Positions 23,790 to 34,609 of a stretch of 64,000 bases of DNA are shown one piece after another (the stretch's first letter is position 1; each line of letters opens with the position of its first letter). This DNA comes from Ctenosaura bakeri (Eukaryota > Chordata > Lepidosauria > Squamata > Iguanidae): NCBI GenBank assembly GCA_948474755.1, contig CAOLHI010001436.1, forward strand, positions 62,001 to 126,000, read 5' to 3'. A program made the translations under genes and the position numbers. The notes under the pieces are model-generated. The model had not been told where the DNA came from, did no database searches, and saw nothing but the letters and a program-made list of their open reading frames with translations.

Positions 23790-24850
23790 ACAGGCCCAGC
23801 CAGGAATCCCTGGGGTTGCATGACGAGCTCCCCGCCTCTGCCAAAGGGGCTGAGACCCGTGCCGGGCTACCGCCCAGCCTGCCCACCAAACCTTGCGGAG
23901 CACCGGGCTGCCTGGAAGCTGCTCCAACCGGCAGCTCTCTTTCCTGGCAGATGGACGCTCCCGCTCCCCGCCCCGTGCAAGGCCTCCATCAAAACACCTC
24001 CCCCCTCCTGCAACCCACCGACCCTGCCCCCCTCCCCGCCCAATGCCCATGCGAACGGCACCCGATCGGGGTGTTTTTGCAGCTCTCTGCCCCCCTTCCA
24101 AGTCAGTGACACTGGTGACAAAATGGCAGCTCTGGAAGCTGGCAGTCGTGCTCGGCATGCATGCAGGGGTGGGGACGAGGGAGTGGGCCCGGGGGCTCAG
24201 AGCCCTCCCCAACGCCGCCGCCTCCCTGCGCTCCCGTGATAGCAAACCCAGCGTGAGGGCGGGTGGCGCATCTCCTTCTGCCGCTCACCAAAAGCACGGG
24301 CAGGAAAGGCAACGCAAGCCGCCCGCGACAAATGGTGCTGCAGGCACCGAGAGCCCAGAGGGAGAGAGGGAGGGGGCAAGCCTGGCAAGAGATGGCGCCG
24401 ACCAGGCTCTCCCCTCTCCGCGCAAAGCGCAATCCCTTCTCCCGTTGTGGGGCGCCTGGAGCTTCCCCGCTTGCCCGCGGCCCCATTCCCGCTGCAGGGC
24501 CTTGCTCCAGGCATGGGCTCGGCCGCCCTCCTTTCCTACCCAGCGCTTGCTCACTCACCTTGGCAGCTCCACAGGGGGGAGAAAAAGATGGCGCCGTGTC
24601 CTACTTCAGAGCCCGCCCTCCCACCCACCCACCCATGCTCAGCTGCCGCGCCAAGGAGCAAGAGGAGGAGGCAGCCCAAGCAAGAAAGGCCGCTGGTGGG
24701 GCAGTGGTGAGGAGGAGGGGGTGATGCTTCTCCAATGGCACAACCCCCTCGCCCGGAGCAACAGCTGCCTCCTCTCCCCTCCTCCCAGCGCGGGGTCTCA
24801 GAAACAGCCCTCCCATTGGCTATGAGGCCACCAAATAACAGCGGGGGCTG
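23790..24850 (-). promoter_or_regulatory. CpG-island-like, promoter-like block within the hAT
   Basis: Very GC- and CpG-rich compared with flanks. On the - strand it shows, in order, a CCAAT box (complement of ATTGG near 24816), a region including AAGATGGCGCC (+ strand, near 24586, YY1-like), and a strong splice donor AAG|GTGAGTGAGC whose GT is the complement of 24557-24558. That arrangement resembles a promoter with a first exon. Overlapping open frames up to 310 codons on the + strand (23893-24825) are rich in P, R, S and A and have no domain, as expected for chance frames in GC-rich DNA. Whether it is transcribed is unknown. Confidence 0.4.
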
Positions 24851-24973
24851 GCTTTTGGTGGGAGGATCAGTGACCTTGTTTCAATAGGGGGTGGGGCAGT
24901 ATAGAGGAGTGGCAACCCCTGTGAAAGGGCCAAAGGGGTCGTGACCCACAGGTTGAGAACCACTGGTCTAGAG

Positions 24974-25962
24974 CTTGTTTATTCTAGTGTGTTATCTGAC
25001 ATACTGGGATTGGCCCTATCAGATGACTTATATCATTAAAATAAGATGTGGTGATTAAGAAAACTGAACAACTGGGTTGCCAATTTGACTATATAGCAGA
25101 AATACTGCAGCCCACTGCTGCACTTGGATTCAACAGAGAAATGATATGCAGATGTCATCAGGTCAAGTGTTTTGTGGTATGGAATAAATATTGTCATCGG
25201 CCAGTTGCTGAAGATCCAGCCTTTATCAAAGTGACAGTAACTGGGATTGGTTCAAAATTTAGCAATCTTGTTTCTGCTGGAGGAAAGCGTCAGCAGCCCT
25301 AGTGACAAAATTTGTTTAGATTCCGTGGGAAAAAAATGCTGAACAGGAAGGGTATTTTCATATGAAACAAAAAATAAAAACAATTTCCGCACTTTGAAAT
25401 GTGCTTGAATGGAAAGAACCACATCTTATCACCTTTCTATGCCCCACTGACTTCAAGCTGTAATTTGCGATATGGGTCTCACTTTTTTAAAAATTATGTT
25501 TCTTCTTTTTTCTGTTCTCACTTTGCACTATCTCCCCTATCTTTTAGTTTTTCCGTTCAGTTCTTTTCTGTCTCCAAAAGATTATCACCATGTGCTGTTA
25601 TGCATTCTACTAAATTCTTGATATAGTTGTGGCTACCCATTAGGTTGAAGATTAAAGAGTTAAAATGTACATTTGACTCCTGCTTTCTTACTTCTGCTTT
25701 CTTTTCCGTCAACCACCATAGTCACCAAATTTTTCTGATTTTGCATTTGAATATTCATTTTTCTTTACTGTTGGAGAACCTGAGAATTAGTATAAAAATG
25801 CCACATATAGCCTGTGCTAAAATAATACCACACACACTTAGGAATTGATCCTGTTAAACTTAGTAGAACTTGCTTCCCCATACTTGTTAGGCTGCAAGTT
25901 TCACACACAAAAACACCCAAAGATGGCAGAATGTGAGCTTGTGTTGTATATCCTCTCTGACA
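24974..25962. other. Intergenic, nothing recognised
   Basis: AT-rich, with small open frames only. No repeat ends or RNA genes seen. Confidence 0.4.
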
Positions 25963-26142
25963 GGCCATTTTTGCACGAGCCTGTTATAGCGCAATGATTC
26001 CACTTTCAACATCCTCCGGAATCCTGGGGTTTGCAGTTCCGAGAGGGGCCAGCCGGCCCCTCTCAGAACTGCAAACCCCAGGATTCCAGAGGATGTTGAA
26101 AGTGGAATCATCACGCTATAACAGGCTCGTGCGGAAATGGCC
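25963..26142. mobile_element. Full-length foldback MITE, near-perfect 180-bp palindrome
   Basis: Two 88-bp arms are separated by only 4 bp (centre 26051-26054). I count 6 mismatches between the arms, all transitions. The ends GGCCATTT and AAATGGCC belong to the Harbinger-like family found at 5830, 18463 and 37865. CAG occurs on both sides if the terminus is taken one base in (25961-25963 and 26141-26143). Confidence 0.85.
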
Positions 26143-26202
26143 AGTGTTAGCCTTAGGAAGCTGCTTGCAACCCTTTTAAAGGATTAATTTTTTTTTTTAA
26201 AG

Positions 26203-28485
26203 ATGTTCATTGAGATTACGAAGAACGGTAAACCAGACTCATGGAATAAAGCTAACATCACCTTAATATTAAAGGAGGGAAAAGATCCGACAAACCCTAA
26301 TAACTACAGGCCAATATCTCTGCTAAATATAGACTACAAAATCTTTACAAAAATACTGGCAAATAGATTAAAATCAATATTACAAGAAATGATCCACGAA
26401 GATCAGAGCGGATTTTTACCTAAGAGATATATTAGAGATAATATTTGGACGGTGATTAATATGTTGGAATTCTATGGGAAACATAATGAGAAAAAATGCA
26501 TGATGATCTTCGTGGACGCTGAAAAGGCCTTTGATAATGTGGATCATGAATTTCTCTTTGAACTATTAAATAGACTTGAGTGTGGAGAAAAGTTCACAAC
26601 TTGGATAAACCAAATATATCTTAATTGTAAAGCCCAACTATTAATAAATGGAGATAAGTCAGACCCGATAAATATAATGAAAGGTACCCGTCAAGGTTGT
26701 CCGCTCTCCCCTTTATTATTCATCATGGTGCTGGAAGTTTTATTAAAGAAAATAAGAATGGATGAGATAATTAAAGGAGCCAAAATAAAAGGAGGCGTAT
26801 ATAAACTGAAGGCATACGCAGATGATTTGGTAGTATTTCTTGAAGACCCGGAATCGAGTGTACGAAAGTTTTTGGAGATTTGTGAAGAATTTGGAGAAAT
26901 AGCCGGGTTCAGAATTAATAAGGAGAAAACAAAATTTATATCCAAAAATATGAGAAGAGATGAAATAGAATTAATAGAACGAAGAACGGGCATCAAAGAA
27001 GAGAAAAAGATTAATTATTTAGGAATTATAATATCCAAACAGAATAATGCACTATTTGAGAATAATTATATTAAGAAATGGGGAGAGATCAAGAGGGATT
27101 TACAAAATTGGTCAAAACTAAACCTTTCATTAATGGGCAGAATGGCAACAATTAAGATGATGGTTCTCCCAAAGATTAACTATTTATTCCAAAATCTACC
27201 TATAATTACTAATTTTAAATACTTCACAGAATGGAGACAAGATCTAACAAAATTCATTTGGGCGGCTAAAAAACCAAGTATTAAATGGAAAATATTGACA
27301 GATAGGAAAGAAAGAGGTGGTTGTAACGTCCCAGATTTAAGATTATACTTCTTTGCAAACGGAATGAATTGGATTAAAGATTGGATTGAATTGAAGAATG
27401 AGAGAGTTTTGAATCTTGAAGGACCAAATCTGAGATTTGGATGGCATGGTTACCTCTGGTACCAAAAGTCAAAGGCTGATAAAGAATTTCTCAATCATTA
27501 TATAAGAAAGCCATTATTTGGAATATGGAAATTTTGGAAACAGAAAATATATTCGAAAATACCGTTATGGGTATCGCCCCAGGAGGCTATGATGGGAAGA
27601 ACAAAACAACCATTTAGAAGATGGCTTACATATAGAGATCTGATAATTATAGACTCCAAAGGAAACCAAAGAATTAAATCAAGAGAAGAACTGGCTGAAG
27701 AAGGTTGGGATTGCCAATGGTTCCTACATATACAATTAAAGGAAAAATTTAAAATGGATCTTAAAATAGAAGGAATTGAGACAAACCCTCAATTGAATGA
27801 ATGGGAGAAAATAGCATTTGAAAAAAAAGAACACTTAACATCACAGTTCTATAAATATTTACTGGATATGGAATTAGAAACAGAGAGAATTAAAGAATCT
27901 ATGATTGTTTGGGCGCAAAATATTGGACACACGATAAATTTGGAACACTGGGAAAAAAGCTGGGCTATCACACAAAAATTTACATTAGCTCAGAATTTAA
28001 AAGAAAACTACATTAAAATGCTTCATAGATGGTATTTAGATCCATCGAAACTGGCAAATATGTATAAGTTGGAAAACAAAACATGTTGGAAATGTTCGTT
28101 GGAAAACGGAACCTTCTATCATATGTGGTGGAAGTGTTGTAAGGCTAAGATGTACTGGAGAAATATTCACCGAACAATGACAGAAATTTTAAAAATAGAG
28201 TTGCCTATGACACCGGAAATTTTCCTCTTAAATATGTTGCATCAGATTGATAAGAAACACATCAGATATGAATATATAATTCTGTATATGGTTTCGGCTG
28301 CCAGGATTGTATATGCAAGATATTGGAAAAAAGAGGAAATACCGGAAATACAAGAATGGATACAGAAGGTTTTAGAATTTATTATTTTGGAAGACCTTAC
28401 ACTTAATTTCCAAGATAAAAAACAGACGAAAAAACTTGATGATTTGAGATCAATTAAGACAATAGTAGAAAAAAATTGGATATAG
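26203..28485 (+). CDS. L1 ORF2 fragment: reverse transcriptase and C-terminal domain, 760 codons open
   Basis: The open frame encodes the RT half of L1 ORF2p. Conserved RT motifs read in order: NYRPISLLNIDYKIFTKILA (about residues 34-53), motif A FVDAEKAFDNVDH (about 104), GTRQGCPLSPLLF (about 161), and the catalytic YADD (about 206). The C-terminus has the L1 cysteine motif C-X2-C-X8-H-X4-C (CWKCSLENGTFYHMWWKC, about residues 631-648). The intact protein of this family is about 1,250-1,300 aa and also carries an N-terminal endonuclease, lost here by 5' truncation. The Met given is an internal residue that happens to be near the truncation point. No stop in 760 codons points to a recent insertion. 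Expression is not expected without a promoter. Confidence 0.9.
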   Translation: MFIEITKNGKPDSWNKANITLILKEGKDPTNPNNYRPISLLNIDYKIFTKILANRLKSILQEMIHEDQSGFLPKRYIRDNIWTVINMLEFYGKHNEKKCMMIFVDAEKAFDNVDHEFLFELLNRLECGEKFTTWINQIYLNCKAQLLINGDKSDPINIMKGTRQGCPLSPLLFIMVLEVLLKKIRMDEIIKGAKIKGGVYKLKAYADDLVVFLEDPESSVRKFLEICEEFGEIAGFRINKEKTKFISKNMRRDEIELIERRTGIKEEKKINYLGIIISKQNNALFENNYIKKWGEIKRDLQNWSKLNLSLMGRMATIKMMVLPKINYLFQNLPIITNFKYFTEWRQDLTKFIWAAKKPSIKWKILTDRKERGGCNVPDLRLYFFANGMNWIKDWIELKNERVLNLEGPNLRFGWHGYLWYQKSKADKEFLNHYIRKPLFGIWKFWKQKIYSKIPLWVSPQEAMMGRTKQPFRRWLTYRDLIIIDSKGNQRIKSREELAEEGWDCQWFLHIQLKEKFKMDLKIEGIETNPQLNEWEKIAFEKKEHLTSQFYKYLLDMELETERIKESMIVWAQNIGHTINLEHWEKSWAITQKFTLAQNLKENYIKMLHRWYLDPSKLANMYKLENKTCWKCSLENGTFYHMWWKCCKAKMYWRNIHRTMTEILKIELPMTPEIFLLNMLHQIDKKHIRYEYIILYMVSAARIVYARYWKKEEIPEIQEWIQKVLEFIILEDLTLNFQDKKQTKKLDDLRSIKTIVEKNWI

Positions 28486-28765
28486 ATATGAAAGGAGAAT
28501 AGATGTTTACTTGTATATTCAATTGATGTGAAATAGTTGTGTATACTACAATATGTATTTAAAGAAGCTAGTCTACATTAGAGAATTTATGTATATTGAG
28601 ATCACGATAAGCTAGCAATATAGAGGTTCTATCAAGAGGTGAGAGGAAGTTATAAGAGAATTGAATAGAATGTATGAAAACACGACAAAGAAGCTTGTTT
28701 TTATTTTGGAAATATGATAATATATGTATGCAATGCGAATAACAATTGTTTTAATAAAAAAAAAT
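28486..28765 (+). other. L1 3' UTR and A-rich tail
   Basis: About 270 bp of AT-rich sequence between the ORF2 stop and the A-rich end, with TTTTAATAAAAAAAAATAAA at its end. The tail abuts the second target duplication directly. Confidence 0.8.
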
Positions 28766-28789
28766 AAAGGATTAATTTTTTTTCACTTT

Positions 28790-29159
28790 AAAAGACAATC
28801 GTATTTATTATTTTATCCATTTTGGGGAAGTAAAGTCCATTTCATTTGAAGCATTGTTGACCAAGCCACATACACAACTGCCGGCTGAAAATAGCATTTA
28901 AAGCACCCGGCTCTGGGCCTTAGTTGTAACTTTTAAAAGCCGCTATGCACATTGCTGAACCCTTTTGGCAAAGCAGGTGTGGAAAGCTGATTTGGCGTTC
29001 GGACTAAAACCCTAAACGTATTCACCGCCCCATCAACAAGGAGCCGGCAGCCTGGACCCTCTAGCCCAAGAATGCTTAACATGCCGTGACACATTTCATA
29101 GCTTTTAGCGCCTTGCACCTAAAACTTTGGGCTGTTTGGACCGTAACAGACCCAAAAGC
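28790..29159. other. Sequence upstream of the MICU1 promoter
   Basis: GC content rises steadily toward 29160. No repeat is recognised. Could contain distal promoter sequence. Confidence 0.5.
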
Positions 29160-29551
29160 CTCGCCCTCAGCAAATTCCTGGAGAAAAAAAGGCGCGCCCA
29201 ACACCGTCTCCTAGGCAACCAGGAGAGGCCGAGCTAAACTACCCTGAGGCGCCGGCCCCGGAAAAAAGAGAGGCGAGGCGAAGGCGGGGCGGCCCTGGTG
29301 ACGCCATCGCGCTGCGTCGGATAGAAAGCGGAAGGCGGGACTGACGGCCGAGGGAGGGGGCGGAGTCAAGGGGGCCGGGGCCTGGCCGCCGTTGAGTTTG
29401 CGAGGCGGGGAAGGTTAGCGTTTCTTCGTCGCCCGGCCGCGGCTTCTGCCGCCTCTCCGCCTTCCTTTCCCTCCCTTTGGAATCCCCGAGGGGCGCCGGG
29501 CGCGCCCTGCCCCTCTGGAGACCCCGACCTCCGGCCTGCGCAGCCCCTCAG
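29160..29551 (+). promoter_or_regulatory. MICU1: CpG-island promoter and probable non-coding exon 1 of MICU1
   Basis: A TATA-less, CpG-dense block has GC boxes (GGCGGGGCGG at 29283-29292; GGGGGCGGA at 29356-29364) and a TGACG half-site (29299-29303). A strong splice donor CAG|GTAAGC follows, with the exon ending at 29551 and GT at 29552-29553. No ATG-initiated frame in the exon continues usefully into the next one, and the next + strand exon begins one base before its ATG, so this exon is best read as 5' UTR. The link to MICU1 rests on strand, position and the known non-coding first exon of MICU1; it is not proven by a transcript. The start site is not defined. Confidence 0.6.
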
Positions 29552-30445
29552 GTAAGCCTCCGTCGGGAGGAAATTCCCCATCCCTCCCGAAAAGACAAAG
29601 AGCCCGGAGGGTCCGCCGGACGTGGACGGCATTCCGGCCACCGCCTGTCAGGAAGTCCCTTCCCGAGCTCCTACGTGTGTGGCAGTCGTGCCGCGATGAG
29701 GAATGGGCGCTCTGCGCATGGACAGAGGCGCTCTCGTTTCTGTTCGAGGAACTGAGCGATCGCACGGAAGATGCGCTTCCTATACGTTGCTGCCCCGTTA
29801 AAGCCTGGCTCGAGACAAGCCCCCAACACCCTCCTTTGGTGTGATGTAGCTTCTCCGGGCTTTCCCTATTTCTACCCCTCCCTTTTCAGAGTGATTATTT
29901 TAACGTGTTAAGAAGTTGGCCATCAAGTGTGTCGCTTCTCGAAAGCTGTCGCCTCGGGATGTCACGTTCTTGCTCCGTTTAATCTTGTCTCTGGTTCCTC
30001 TTGGGCCACAGATTTGCTGCCTGGGTCCCACCCACCCCCCTTGCAGGTGACATGGTTTTATGCCTGGTCTCTAATACTTTGATGAGAAATAAACAGCTGA
30101 TCTAGACGAAAGGGACACAGGTGCGAATCCGTGTGTCCCCTGAGTGCTAGAAACATGCTTGTTAACAATGAAGGCAGTCTTAGAGCATCTTGTATGTATT
30201 GGGGACATCATCTGCCTTTTGTACGATGCTACTGAGATATTCTTTTTGTCTGTATTTTCTGTAAATGCGAGGTTAGTGGAACTAAGGAAGAGGTGTTCCA
30301 CAGAGTAGGTTGGGTGTTCTTTATTTCAGTACTGCCTCCCTTCAGTTGTATTGAAACATTTGAAACCTGGGATTGTTTCATAGGGGTGGGTCATGTGAGG
30401 GTGCTCATCTGACTTAGGATGCAGCTCAGCATAAGATGCAATTTT

Positions 30446-30880
30446 GGCTCTTTTCACACGTGGGGAGCCGAAACAGGGCGGCACACACAGGGGCGGAGAT
30501 TACCTGCGTGCGTTTTGCTCCATCCCTGCTCCACCGCTCCACACGCCACCGAATTTCAGGGGCGTTCGGCGGCATTCGGCGCCGCCCAAAATGGCGACTG
30601 GCGGCTTCCGGCGGCACTCCGCCAATCAGGGCAGCGCGCCAGCCGGAAGCCCACGTCTCTGCAGGTTCACACCGGGAGCAGCGGCGGATTAGTGCGGGCG
30701 AGTTTCGTAAAAACCACCTGGGAAGGTGGTTTTTAAAAAACTCACAGTGCCACCCTTGCGGCTGCACTAGAGCAGGTGTGGAGCCTCACCTTTTCCAACC
30801 GCACTAGATCACCCCGCGGTGTGAACGGCCTCCGTCTCGGATCGTCTGGACGCGGAGTTTTACCCCGTGTGGAAATGGCC
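30446..30880. mobile_element. GC-rich Harbinger-like MITE, 435 bp
   Basis: Left end GGCTCTTTTCACACGTGGGG and right end (complement GGCCATTTCCACACGGGGTA) are inverted copies. TTT flanks both sides (30443-30445, 30881-30883). The interior is CpG-rich (for example GGCGTTCGGCGGCATTCGGC) and could be mistaken for part of a CpG island. Open frames across it have no domain. Confidence 0.65.
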
Positions 30881-31369
30881 TTTGTCTAGAAGACAGGGTC
30901 CTCTTGCTTTGCAAGAGAGAAACTGGGTGACATGCATTGATGCAAAACCTCTTAACGGAGCTGGTAACAGCCTTCCACACACTGCGTTGTAGAAACCTCG
31001 CTTAAGCCAATCATCTGTTCTTACTGTAAAAAAACAGATGCTTTCAGCTACAGCCTAGGCCTACTGTGGTTGCCTGAAAGCAAACTTCAGTGAATTCTGT
31101 GAGACCTTTCTTCCTTCTAAGTGCCCTTAGAACTGTAGCCTTAATTGTCCATAACTTCCTTTCTAATAAGTCAACTGTGACATGTATCGTCAATCTTTTG
31201 CTAATGAGAATATTTTAGCCTCTAATATTGCTTTGTAGCTGTTCTATTTGGAAAACACTGTCTCGACAACAGCAAATGGATAACTCTGCATTTTCTTTGT
31301 CATTATAACTGTGGTGTGGTATAATTATAACAACACTGGCTAAGTCTCTGTTGTAGGAAGTGGTGGCAG

Positions 31370-31538
31370 CTAGTGACTCCCATGTTAATGGGAAAATGAA
31401 TCCACCCTGATTTTAAAAAGCTTTTCTACAGTGCTGAACTCTATCCTCAAAATAGATTCAGCACCTTGAATAGTTCATTTAAAGTCTGGACTAAAACTTA
31501 CAGTGAATTAACCTTCCCATTGACCTGGGAGCCACCAG
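31370..31538. mobile_element. Foldback MITE (GTGAATCCACT family)
   Basis: Left CTAGTGACTCCCATGTTAAT and right (complement CTGGTGGCTCCCAGGTCAAT) match at most positions and extend into AATGGGAA. The core ATTCAGCACCTTGAATAGTT is shared with 14098-14257. Confidence 0.65.
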
Positions 31539-32194
31539 CTGTAGTTGGTAGAGGGGAAATACTTTACAGCTTATGTTCCCATAATTCTATGTGCCTTGAA
31601 GTAGATTGTGGTAAATAAATCAAGGGAGCAAATTCGGTACTATTTGTTAGCATTTATTTTATGTGTCAATGATATTTTTATCTTAAAAGGTGCTTGAGCA
31701 GGAGTTGTAGCAGTATGGCAGGTACAGATGAATGTTTTGTAGGATATTTAATAGATAACTGAAAATGGACTGAGACAATGGGAGTATCTTAGCCTTTGCA
31801 TTTAAACCAATTTAATTAACATAATATACATTAGCTGGAATAGAAACAATAATTGCCTTCAGACATTGGTAATCATGTTATCACTTACAAAACAACCGTT
31901 ACTGATAACAGAAACATTCTGATATTATTTATTACGCTGTGAGTGTATTAATTGGCTCACTTGGTGTCAGGATGATTACTTATAATTCAAGTGTACCTGA
32001 AAGGGGGAGTCTTTTCATGAGTATTATTTTCTTGTTTATCTTGCATACTTTAAAATAAATACTTTGTGAATGATCAGTGTGAATAATGTCATTGTCACTG
32101 TCAGTAGTTTGTGCTTATAATTTCTCTTTTACTCCACAGTCTTAAGTCTCTGGTCCCCAGCCATACATGCTGTGTATATTCTTGAAATTAATGA

Positions 32195-32275
32195 TTAACT
32201 TGTTGTGCATCTGATGAAGTGTAGTCCACTAAAGCTTATATTATACTCAGTTGCTCAGCTCTTCAAGGACTTTTT
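32195..32275 (+). repeat. Old amniote repeat fragment (GCATCTGATGAAGTG)
   Basis: GCATCTGATGAAGTGTAGTC followed by CACTAAAGCTTATATTATAC matches a motif I recall as the 3' part of a widespread sauropsid repeat. Class not assigned. Confidence 0.4.
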
Positions 32276-32279
32276 GTTT

Positions 32280-33904
32280 TTATTTTTGTTTTATTAAAAG
32301 AGGAATGTCACTTGTGGAGGGAATTCTAACATAAGAGGCTCTAAAAAATTCCAGAGTCCCAACACATTTGCATCAGCACAGGAGGAAAAGCATTTCTTTC
32401 TCCCTCTTTGTTTTCTTAACGCTGAGGAGGTACTGAAGAAAGAGCTTTTGATAGATTGACTAGTGATGTTAGATCTCAGAGCAGATAGATGGACAGAGTG
32501 ATCAACAGAAATATTAAACTCCTGTATGGCAGTATGGCCTTTGTTCCCCACTTCATATTGATCAGTCTAGGCATGAATGCAGAGCTGTTGTACCAGGTGG
32601 GGGCTTTCTCACTAACATCTCTAGAAAGGATCACTTTACTTGTTCACTGCTATTATGTGCAAAAGAGTAATCTAATCTAAATGAATGAAAGATTTTTCCA
32701 GATTAGATGTTATTTAAGAAAGAAAAAGAGAAAAGCTCCCGTCTCCAACATGAGGACTAATGGATTACCACAACAACTTACATATATGTTAAAAGATCAT
32801 CTGAACCAAAACATAGCCATCTGGTCAAAGTTTACAGGCCACAGTTTTCAGTCTGTTGTAGTTGTTGATCTTCCTTTGGAGTTCAGTTGGTAGATGAGCG
32901 ATAGATCAAAGGGTACAAGAAAGCCTTTCCAGTTCCTTGAATTTAACATGTATTGCCCAAACCAAATTTCTTTTGGAGTGATTCATTAAATGCATTTTGT
33001 ATTTGGAACAAATAATGTAGGACCTCCCCTACTCTCCTTATGATGATTCTCCCTCTGTGCCTTATAGTTTGTGCTTTGACTTGAGTCATCTGGAACTATT
33101 CATCCTAGAAACAATTAGCTGCTGTTGCTAAGTCACTGTGATCTCCAGGTATGCAAGTAGGCATGAATGGCTGAAGAATGAATTGCTGGTTCAGTCTGAA
33201 GACCCACAGTTGGTTATTTTCTGTTCTCATTGCTCTTTCTAGAGGTAAATTAAGTACTGTAAGTTTTACTGTAAATTTTTATGTTCATTTTGAAGTTCTC
33301 GTAGTTAAGACTTTTTTTTTCTTTTTAGATTGACATTATACACTTGGTTCAGTAAAGTTTACATGTAATTCTGCTGAAGAGTCCTACATTTTCCTCTTTG
33401 TCCCATGGGCTGTAGGGTAATTTTTTTTCCAGTTCTGATCAATGACTTTGTTCCTCCACAGCTAAGACTTGATTCCTAAGGGAAGCAAGGTATCAGATAC
33501 CTTGCAGTTAAACAGTTGTAAAATGCTCATTTCTTGCTGTGGGTTGAGGTGTTACAGTGAGGAACTCCATGGCTTTCTGATCAAAAAGAGTTTATTATAA
33601 AGCGTCACAACTTGCTGTGTTAGCACTACTGGTAACCGTTCTGTAGTTAATGATAATATGTTGAAATGAGTTGGAGATGGAATTAAAGACAGAAATGCTT
33701 CAGAGTAAATATTGATATTGTTGCTTTCTGGCAACTTCCAGCCATGTGCTTGAGGCTTCTGTATGAATTGTCAATGGCTTAGATGATGGTTTCATTTTTG
33801 TAGGGGATTCCTTTGAAGGACTTTGGGTTGAACAACGTTATCATTATGCCGTTCAAGGCAGTTTTGTTGGCAAATTATATGGTGTCCACATACAGTTCTT
33901 ACTG
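32280..33904. other. Intronic, nothing recognised
   Basis: No gene-like frame with a domain, and no clear repeat ends. Confidence 0.4.
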
Positions 33905-34417
33905 TGGATTTTGTTGTTAATTGTGGTCGAGTTGACTTCAACTTATGGTGACTCTGTTAATGAGAGATCTTCAAGTCACCCTGTAATCAACAGTTTTATT
34001 CAAGTCTTGCAGACTCAGGGTTATGACTTCTTTGTTTGAGTCTACCCTTTTGTAATTTGGTCTTTCTCTTTCCCTACTGCTTTCTACCTTACCAAGCATT
34101 GTCTTTTCTAGTGAATCATGTCTTCTCGTAATATATCCAGATACAACACTCTCAGTTTAGTTGTCTTGTCTTCTTGAGAGAATTCAGGCTTGATTTGCTC
34201 TAGGACCCATTTGTCTTATTAGCGCTTCACGGTATCTGCAGAACTATTCTTCAGCACTAAATTTCAAATGAGTTGATTCTTCCTATCATCTTTCTTCAGT
34301 GTCCAGTTTTCACAATGTTATAGAGAAATTGGAAAAACAGTGGCATGGGTGATCCTAAATTTTGTATTCAATGATATATATTGACACTCCAGGATCTTGT
34401 CTAGAGCCTTCAAAGCT

Positions 34418-34609
34418 TCAAAATACTACCCTTCTGATTTCTTGCCTGCAGTCTCCATTATGATTGACTGAGCCAAGGTATAAAAAATCTTGAACTGTTT
34501 CAATGTCTTTATCATCTATTTTAAGGATATATAAATAATCTGTGGTCCTTATTTTTGTTTTTTTAATGTTCAAATGAAAACCTGCCTTTGCATTTTCTTC
34601 AGTAAGCAT
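34418..34609 (-). pseudogene. RTE/BovB RT-domain fragment
   Basis: A 63-codon open segment with FHLNIKKTKIRTTDYLYI and VQDFLYLGSVNHNGDCRQEI, from the palm/thumb boundary of RTE reverse transcriptases. It corresponds to the region around 12110-12230 and 12717 in the other BovB copy, where a MITE interrupts it. Confidence 0.75.

Larger units (their letters stand above)
23301..24965. mobile_element. Non-autonomous hAT element carrying a GC-rich passenger
   Basis: Left end CAGTGGTTCTCAACC and right end GGTTGAGAACCACTG form a perfect 15-bp terminal inverted repeat typical of Charlie/SPIN-type hATs. Flanks are GTTTAGAA (23293-23300) and GTCTAGAG (24966-24973), 6 of 8 identical, fitting an aged 8-bp hAT duplication. 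The subterminal left 250 bp are AT-rich element sequence that I recall as resembling hAT families shared among tetrapods. No transposase frame is present. From about 23790 to 24850 the interior is CpG-rich and unlike both ends. Confidence 0.75.
26178..28783 (+). mobile_element. Young 5'-truncated L1 with 18-bp target duplications
   Basis: AAAGGATTAATTTTTTTT occurs at 26178-26195 and again at 28766-28783, a perfect 18-bp duplication. The L1 body starts about 26199, inside the ORF2 coding region, and ends with a short 3' UTR and an A-rich tail (28754-28765, with TTTTAATAAA). Truncation at the 5' end, long duplications and an A tail are the products of target-primed reverse transcription. The copy lacks ORF1, the endonuclease and a promoter, so it is immobile. 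Confidence 0.9.

Noticed and set aside
23893..24825. 310-codon open frame (+) as a protein gene
   Set aside because: Lies in CpG-rich DNA with long overlapping frames on both strands; composition is P/R/S/A-rich without domains; sits inside a hAT element.
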